Positions 57,536-64,000 of a DNA stretch of 64,000 bases are shown piece after piece. The stretch is from Erythrobasidium yunnanense. Lineage: Eukaryota; Basidiomycota; Cystobasidiomycetes; Erythrobasidiales; Erythrobasidiaceae. Within the stretch, counting starts at the first letter, position 1; each line of letters opens with the position of its first letter. Under the pieces are notes generated by a model. The model did no database searches. It saw only the letters and a program-made list of their open reading frames with translations, and had not been told where the DNA came from. The stretch spans positions 1 to 64,000 of the forward strand of contig BCJC01000009.1 of assembly GCA_001600175.1 (NCBI GenBank). The letters are read 5' to 3'. Made by a program: the position numbers and the translations under genes.

Positions 57536-58916
57536 CTAAGATTGTCAAAGTTTGTCGGTACTGGCGACGCGCGCCCTGAGGCTGTGGGTGTGCCTGCTTG
57601 AGATACAGCTGGAGTGGCCGCTACGCCCAAGTCGGTCTTGTACATGTAGCACGCCAAGTCAAGCAGGCGCACAGAGTATGCCTGGCCACGCAAGGTACCT
57701 TCAGCAACTAAGCTCCCCTGCCCTGAGTGTATTCGTACTCACGAATTCGTTATCGTAGAAAGCAATGATCTTGGCTGTTGTTTCGTTGAGCATGACTGTC
57801 GCGGCTGAATCGACGATACAGCTTTGCTCCCAGCCGAGGAAGTCAGAGGAGACCAGCTCATCATCGTTGACTGTGATGACCGTAGTGAGAGGACCGATCT
57901 TCCAGTTTGAACGGCCAGCTGCAGCTTCCCGAAGCGGATGCAGGAGTTCTTCCTTGTCTTTTACGGGACGACTGAGGCCGACCGTCAAGTCGACCATCGA
58001 AACGTTGTTGACAGGCACCCGCACAGATATACCGGTGAATTTGCCAGCTAGCTCTGGAAGGACCAGCTTAACGGCCGTGGCAGCGCCTGTCGTCGTAGGG
58101 ATAATGTTACTGGCGACTGCTCTCCCTAATCGCCTACTCTTCTTGCTGTAGCCATCGAGGATATGCTGAGATGAGGTGGATGCGTGAACGGTGGTCATCA
58201 TGCCGTACTCGATACCAAAGGCATTCTGCAGAACTTTCGCTAATGGTGCCAAGCAGTTTGTTGTGCAAGACGCATTGGACACCACAGCTTGGGAAGAATC
58301 GTAATCACGACGGTTGACTCCGACTACGATGGTCTTCGTCTTTGTGTCCCTAGAATTACGGCAATCAGCATGTATGATAGTGCATGTGGAGAATATAATG
58401 CGTACTTTGCTGGTGCAGAGATGATGACCTTTTTGGCTCCGCTCAAGACATGCTGATATGCCGCATCGTACGTGGTAAGCTTGCCCGTCGATTCGATGAT
58501 GTATTCTGCTCCCGCACTCTTCCAGTCTAGCTTTGTCGTATCTCTCTGGCTGAAGAGCGTAATTTTGCGACCTCGGAAAACGAGGTAATCTCCGTCGATA
58601 GTAAGATCCTTAGCTTGTTTGCAGAAGCCATGGGTAGAGTCGTATTTGATGGCGTGGAGCAGGTATTCGAGACTGGGAGCGGTGTGATTGATAGCGACAA
58701 CTGAAGCATCGTGTCAGTTCACTCAGTTCCTGTCTCAGCGCACGTGCCCGTACCTTCGACGTCGGTCCTCTCTAGCGAAGCTCGAAAAGCAGTACGGCCT
58801 GCCGAGTATACATCAGCCAGCTAGTCTACTTACTTCTGTCACGGATTCCTACCGATTCTGCCAAATCCATTGATACCAAGCTTGCAGACGGGTGAAGGCT
58901 CGGTGAGTGAAACCAT
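57536..58916 (-). CDS. Atypical glyceraldehyde-3-phosphate dehydrogenase
   Basis: GAPDH oxidises glyceraldehyde-3-phosphate with NAD. The start MVSLTEPSPVCKLGINGFGR (58916) carries the NAD-binding GxGxxG and joins over two introns to TAFRASLERTDVE and VAINHTAPSLEYLLHAIKYD. The catalytic block SNASCTTNCLAPLAKVL has the active Cys, TTVHASTSSQHILDGYS has the active His, and TGISVRVPVNNVS has the phosphate-binding Arg. Beyond the usual end the protein continues: after EF an intron (about 57743-57690) joins AYSVRLLDLACYMYKTDLGV to a 30-residue extension rich in T, P, A and S, ending NFDNLRIH. Sequence divergence from the housekeeping enzyme and the added tail suggest a specialised paralog. Confidence 0.88.
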
Positions 58917-59380
58917 CTTTAACGTTCCTTGGCTTGCTCGAGGGAGCGAAACAGTATTGTATGTGGACTACAGAAAGAGAATGTTCCTTCGTGAGTTGGT
59001 AATTGATGAGACTTTTGTATTGATGGGCTGTGTGTGTGCCTGGGTAATCACGAAAACCCGCCGGGGGCGAACCATGAAGCGCTCTCGGAAAACAGCGGGA
59101 TCAGCGAGACTGCGACCCCACATCGGGAATGCAGTCTGAATTTGATAGAGAATGCAGGTGGATCTGGCCGTTGTAGAGGTCGGCAGTGCCATATGCGCCT
59201 TGCCTTACGGCCGGCGCTCGATTTCGGCCACCACTCTATTCGCTGGGTAGTCGCTCAGATAGCGTCAGAGAGTCTTTGCTTCAGCTGGAGGCGTTTCATC
59301 AGTCAATCGAAAAGGCCTCAAATGCCATCATGCAGCCAGCAGCTAGGCTACACGCTCCAGGCACGACTCGATACGCGTTC
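58917..59380. other. Gene-free stretch
   Basis: Overlapping frames without similarity. It contains the GAPDH promoter and the 3' end of the next minus-strand gene. Confidence 0.5.
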
Positions 59381-61079
59381 TTACTTCTTACGCGATGGAG
59401 CATTCGGCCATATCCCTTCATCAACGAATGTCTTTAGGACCTTTTTCACTTCATCCGCTGTAACTTTTGGATATTTCGGTTTCCAACCCGTCATCGTCCT
59501 CAGCTTGGTACTGTCGAGATGACATCTGTTCTTGCGAAGTATCGACGGCGGAAGTGATGGTGAGAAGGGAGTATTCGAGATGGGAGGCTTGGACTTGGAA
59601 AGCATCTCTAGCCAAGGCTCAGAATGCTTCTCTTCGGCGATCTCGAAGACTTCCGTCATATTCATCTGCAAAGGAAGCATTGAATGATCAGCGCGATGGC
59701 TCAGCGTCCAGATGTACTGAACAGCTGACTTTCGCCAATGCGTTTGTGATGGCCGAAAGCTGCGCAACACGTCGGTTAGCCATTTTAACAAGGCTAGAGC
59801 TGAATAATCACTTACATAGTCGACCTTGATACCCATGACCTTCTCTAGCACTTTCCCAATATCCTCCTGCGTCTGTGCACTCCCATCCGAAACATGAAAG
59901 ACGGGTGCCCAGAGAGTTTCCTGTCTCTTCGGCAAATCTTCAATTTCCTTCTCGTCCCATTCTGACGCTTTGCCCTCTTCTTCACCCATGTCCGCAGGTG
60001 CTGCAGACGGTCTACAAGGCGGAAGAGGCGCTTTCGCCAGCTCATCTGCTTTCGCACGCGTCTTGGCTGTATTGAGTTGCCATTCCGCGAGTGCCCAGAA
60101 AGCAGATGCAAGATCGTAGGAATGGATATGCTCCAGCACGAGGTCCTTGCCCCAAAGTACTTCCATAGTCTCGCCTTTCCCGAGATAAGCATAGACAGAT
60201 GCGACCGTCATTCGCCGCGTCAAGCCAATCATCACGCCTGGTCCCCAAGGATTTGCTATCCGTGCTATAACGAGGTTCAGGCTGCGAGGCGGATTCAGCG
60301 GAGTCTAAGGCACGCTGAAGGTGTGACCTACTCGCTTAATGCAGCCAGAGCCCTGTCGCCTTCCATTCCCCACTTGGCCCAGTCGTTCGTTGGCCGTATC
60401 TGGTCGTTGCTTTCCTTGAGCGGACACTGTGCGAACCATGATTAGCTAGACCGCGGATCGTTGCGGGCAGAAGTACGTACTGCTTTCGATGGCTGCGTCA
60501 CAAAGGCTGCATACATACTTAGTCGTACTCTAAAGTGGCTTGTGGATTATCGAATGTAACTCGTGCTAAGACGAATGTACGCGCCCACACCTCCATTCTT
60601 CAAGGCTTCCAATCCCAACAACCGCGCGAGTTTCGCTGCAGACTGCGTACAAAACATATCAGCAAGGACAGTTAGTTGCAGAGAGGTAGGTGCACCTCTA
60701 TCGTGACAGTCTCCGAAGCCGACGCGATGGAGGATATCTGAAGATCAAAGACGATATCGTATGCCTTCTTTCCCGTACTCGGCGGAGGAGAGAATATCTT
60801 TGCGCGTGATTCTGCGTTCGCCAAATTCGCCTGAATGTATTCTACGCCATTATCGAGACCTTGTTCGAGGACCTTGCGAGCGTCAGGATGGACCCAACCG
60901 CGTAGATAGACCTTGTTCTGGGGCAGGAAGAGCAGACGGTCCGTTACTCTGACATGGCCAGCTCGCCGCTTGTCAGCCTTGACGCTGAGATCCCAGAGAT
61001 ATACGAGCAAAGCCGAGAAAGTGCCTGTTTCGCAGCCGCCCAGGATCAGCACAGATGGGAGCTGGCTGAGCGTGGTCAT
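59381..61079 (-). CDS. NAD-dependent epimerase/dehydratase-like protein (extended SDR type)
   Basis: The start MTTLSQLPSVLILGGCETGT begins with a hydrophobic strand and a Gly-rich turn at the place of the Rossmann dinucleotide motif, though the turn is not the textbook GxxGxxG. Later parts include VHPDARKVLEQGLDNGVEYI, AYDIVFDLQISSIASASETV, then MIGLTRRMTVASVYAYLGKG and VLEHIHSYDLASAFWALAEW, typical of the substrate half of sugar-nucleotide epimerases. After an inserted acidic linker come APVFHVSDGSAQTQEDIGKV and KLRTMTGWKPKYPKVTADEV, matching the end of fungal epimerase-like proteins. The substrate is unknown. Five or six introns; about 460 residues. Confidence 0.75.
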
Positions 61080-61766
61080 GGAGTGTCAGCAGTGGTGTTG
61101 AGTTGTCAGGAAAGGAGACGAGAGGAAGCCGCCAACATTTCAGCTCAGCCCGGCGAAACGCTCAGGCCTGATGCATAGGCGCCCATTGTCTGCTTTCCTT
61201 CGGACGACTTCGAGCATAATCGCAAGTGCGAAGTTCTGCAAGATCTAGCTAGCAAGAACAAGTTACGATAGCTCGCGTAGCTGCGACGGCAGAGAACAGC
61301 GAGCTCGTAGGACCACTTTGCGCGTAAGTTTCGTCGATTTTGGTCTTTTCGACGAAATGCTGGCTGCGCACCTCTCACGTTCGCTGCGAAACGATGAACT
61401 CATCACGAGTACAAGCACTGGGCACCTAGACGGGGATCAAACGATTCCACCGTCGTTGACGATGCAGCTTTTTAGACCTTACGGGGCGCTGAGCCTAGAA
61501 AACTCAGCTACTGATATTAAGCTTTCCCTTCTTCTCCTCATGCACATATCCTACTGCTCCTCTGTCGGCGAATTGATGCTGACTTGTTTTGCCTTGTTCT
61601 GTTCGCTCGGCAGGTCGAGTTGGACGCTATTACCGCGATATAAAACCTGTAGATGCGCTGGCTGCGTGAGATCCGTTGTAGATGTGCAATATAGCTACCG
61701 TAGCATCGCAATGATAACTCTCGCTTGACTTGCTCGCCTTTGCCCAGCACTGACTGGCTCAATTCA
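61080..61766. other. Divergent intergenic stretch without supported gene
   Basis: One plus-strand frame (61318-61728) is open for 136 codons but resembles nothing known. This interval lies between two divergent gene starts. Confidence 0.5.
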
Positions 61767-63903
61767 ATGACGGACAAGCGGGCGCTCGACTATTCGTACG
61801 ACGACGACGAAGATGGCCAGGCGTACGAGGCGTATGTGCCGCTGAAGAAGCGCAGGGAGGAACAGCTTAAGCGACTGGCAGCTGGCGGACGAACGAGCAG
61901 GAGCGCAACGCCAGGCGGCAACGACAGCCAGAATGAACAGCAACAACAGCAAGAACAGCTGGATCCAGAAGACTTGGCTGAGCAGGAACGAGCGAGGAAG
62001 CGAGTAGAGAGAACGCTGCTCGCTGAAGCGCAAGAAGTGAAGGCGCAAAAGGCGATAGAAGGTGCGCCGAATAGCATATACATTATATAATACACTCGAT
62101 ACTAAACTCTAACCTCAGATGCAAGCAAGACCGAGCAGGACAAGAAGCGCGAGGAAGAAGATAAGATCCTCAAAGCTATCGCAGCAAAGCGAAAGCTGGC
62201 TTCAGATCTGGAACTTGCACAAGGCGTATCATACGCAGAACCATTACCTACATCGTGCGTCATCTCCCCACGAAAGCCTTGAGTATCCTGGAAAGACAGC
62301 TGACGATTTGTCATCAGATGGACCGCACCACATTACATTCGCAAGCGGACAGAAGCGCAGAACGACAAGATACGAGCAAAGAATCACATCATGGCGGAGT
62401 GCCAGCCAGACGATGTGATCCCGCCTCCAATACCCGACTTCGCAGATATGAAGCTACCGCAACCTCTGCTCATCTGGCTAAAGGAGAAGAAGATCAAAGC
62501 CCCTACGCCTATTCAGCTGCAGGGCATACCTGTCGGCTTTGCGGGCAGAGATATGATCGGAGTCGCATTCACTGGATCTGGAAAGACTCTGGCTTTCTCC
62601 TTACCTATCCTGATGCGAGCGCTGGAGGAAGAACGTAAACTACCTTTTATCGCTGGAGAAGGTCCTGTAGGGTTGGTTGTCTGTCCATCCCGAGAGTTGG
62701 CGAGACAGACGTACGAAGGATTCGTTTCGATGGCAGAGAAGCTCGTTCAAGGCGGATATCCGCAAGTTCGCAGCCTGTTGGCGATTGGAGGCATTTCCAT
62801 GGCAGACCAGCATCACGTCCTAAGCGGAGGCGTACACATTGTCGTCGCTACACCTGGACGTCTGCAGGATCTACTGAAGAAAAAGACGATCTCGCTCGAT
62901 GGATGCAAGTTCCTATGTATGGACGAAGCAGACAGGATGATAGATATGGGTTTTGAAGACGATGTCCGAAACATCATGTCGTATTTCAAGAATCAGCGGC
63001 AGACACTCCTCTTCTCGGCTACCATGCCTGTCAAGATCCGTGATTTCGCACAACAGTCGCTCATCAAGCCTATCATCTTGAATATTGGAAGAGCAGGAGC
63101 TGCTTCCATGGACATCATCCAGGAAGTCGAGTATGTCAAGCAAGAAGCGAAGATGGTCTATCTCCTGCAGACGCTCGAGAAGACACCTCCTCCCGTCATT
63201 ATCTTCTCGGACAACAAGAACGAAGTAGATGATATACAAGAATACCTCCTGCTCAAAGGAGTAGAAGCGGTGGCTATACATGGAAGCAAGACGCAGGAAG
63301 AGCGTGAATATGCCATTCGGTCATTCAAAGCTGGAAAGAAGGACGTCATGGTCGCTTCAGGAGTCGCTTCTAAAGGTCTGGATTTTGCAGAGATCCAACA
63401 CGTCATCAACTTTACTATGCCGAAAGAAATTGAAGATTACGTCCATCAGAGTAGGTCAGAGGCTCTAGGAAGCTTTCACAGTGCTAACCATGTGCTTGTA
63501 TAGTTGGTCGTACGGGACGTTCGGGAAACACCGGTATTGCGACAACCTTTGTCAACATGAACACAGCCCCGGAAACTTTACTCGATCTGAAGTATCTGCT
63601 GAAGGAGGCCAAACAACGGTACGTTTCCCTCTTTCTTCCCCTTTCCACTGTCGCTCCAAAGCTCGGTATGATGAACGTTGACATGTCATGCTGTTTGTCT
63701 CTCTCCCTTCGCAATTACGCAGAATTCCGCCGTTCTTGGAGACTATCGACGATCCGAACGAGGGGCAAGGCCGAGCGATGGGATGTCAAAACTGTGGTGG
63801 TCTTGGTCATACTATCTCGAACTGTCCGAAGCTCGAAGACACGCAGCGGAGGCAGATGGCTACGGTCAGGGTATCCACGATGGGAGGAGGTGGATCGTAC
63901 TAG
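61767..63903 (+). CDS. DEAD-box RNA helicase DDX41 (Abstrakt)
   Basis: This is an ATP-dependent RNA helicase; DDX41 relatives act in pre-mRNA splicing. The N-terminus MTDKRALDYSYDDDEDGQAY is acidic and is followed by a coiled Gln/Glu/Arg-rich region. The core starts IPDFADMKLPQPLLIWLKEK and has the Q motif PTPIQLQ, motif I FTGSGKT, Ia PSRELARQ, GG, Ib TPGR, motif II DEAD (MDEADRMIDMGF), motif III SAT, and motif VI, which splits over an intron as YVHQ-IGRTGRSG. The C-terminal zinc knuckle CQNCGGLGHTISNC (CCHC) is the DDX41 hallmark. Four or so introns. About 620 residues, as expected; ends VRVSTMGGGGSY. Confidence 0.95.
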
Positions 63904-64000
63904 CTACGTCATTGTCATTATCATTGCGAGTGGTTATTATGCAGTGCTGTTGTTGTGCTATGTTGTGCTACGTGGAGCTTTGCAATGCAAACTCCAAGTG

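Noticed and set aside
61318-61728. Possible small gene upstream of DDX41
   Set aside because: The 136-codon frame has no recognisable domain, and the interval is the divergent promoter region of two clear genes.

Overview
The window looks like nuclear DNA of a compact fungal genome, most likely a basidiomycete. Genes lie on both strands, often less than 150 bp apart. Almost all are split by short GT-AG introns of roughly 45-90 bp. The protein families are fungal or pan-eukaryotic: UPF2, G-alpha, condensin Cnd1, NatC, Sdh4, mS38, SYG1/XPR1, Cdh1, OS-9, DDX41. A Mixia-like or other small-genome lineage is possible, but the sequence alone does not fix the species.

Layout. Positions 1-8,450 hold UPF2 and a G-alpha subunit, both on the minus strand. 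They lie between two inverted copies of a 230-bp segment that carries an intron-containing tRNA-Glu gene; the right-hand copy is broken. Positions 8,455-17,282 hold condensin subunit Cnd1, then NatC catalytic subunit Naa30, succinate dehydrogenase subunit Sdh4 and mitoribosomal protein mS38. Positions 17,769-22,701 hold a putative N-myristoylated protein, a membrane-anchored GH18 chitinase, a small unknown protein and a sulfotransferase-like P-loop protein. Positions 23,461-31,929 hold a PH-domain protein, a SYG1/XPR1 phosphate exporter, a small membrane protein, mitoribosomal bL28m and a small single-span protein. Positions 32,044-46,473 hold a DUF2461 protein, a basic nuclear-type protein, a TBC1D20/Gyp8-like Rab GAP, a bestrophin-like channel, APC/C activator Cdh1, a coiled-coil protein, an M20 peptidase and the ERAD lectin OS-9/Yos9. 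Positions 57,536-63,903 hold an atypical GAPDH, an NAD-dependent epimerase-like protein and the RNA helicase DDX41.

The most unusual part is 46,793-57,386. It holds six tandem, same-strand paralogs sharing one four-exon plan: a Ser-rich head with a short helix, an SRR1-like domain, a tiny linker exon, and a conserved C-terminal module of about 85 residues. The array is interrupted once, by a minus-strand secreted lactonase-type beta-propeller gene. The copies are clearly diverged. Copies 5 and 6 also share upstream sequence, which points to duplication of a whole promoter-plus-gene unit. I do not know of a described role for such an array, and it is the best candidate here for an undescribed system.

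Exon joins were worked out by eye from splice signals and protein-family continuity. Gene ends are firmer than internal exon edges. Start codons that remain in doubt are flagged in the entries.
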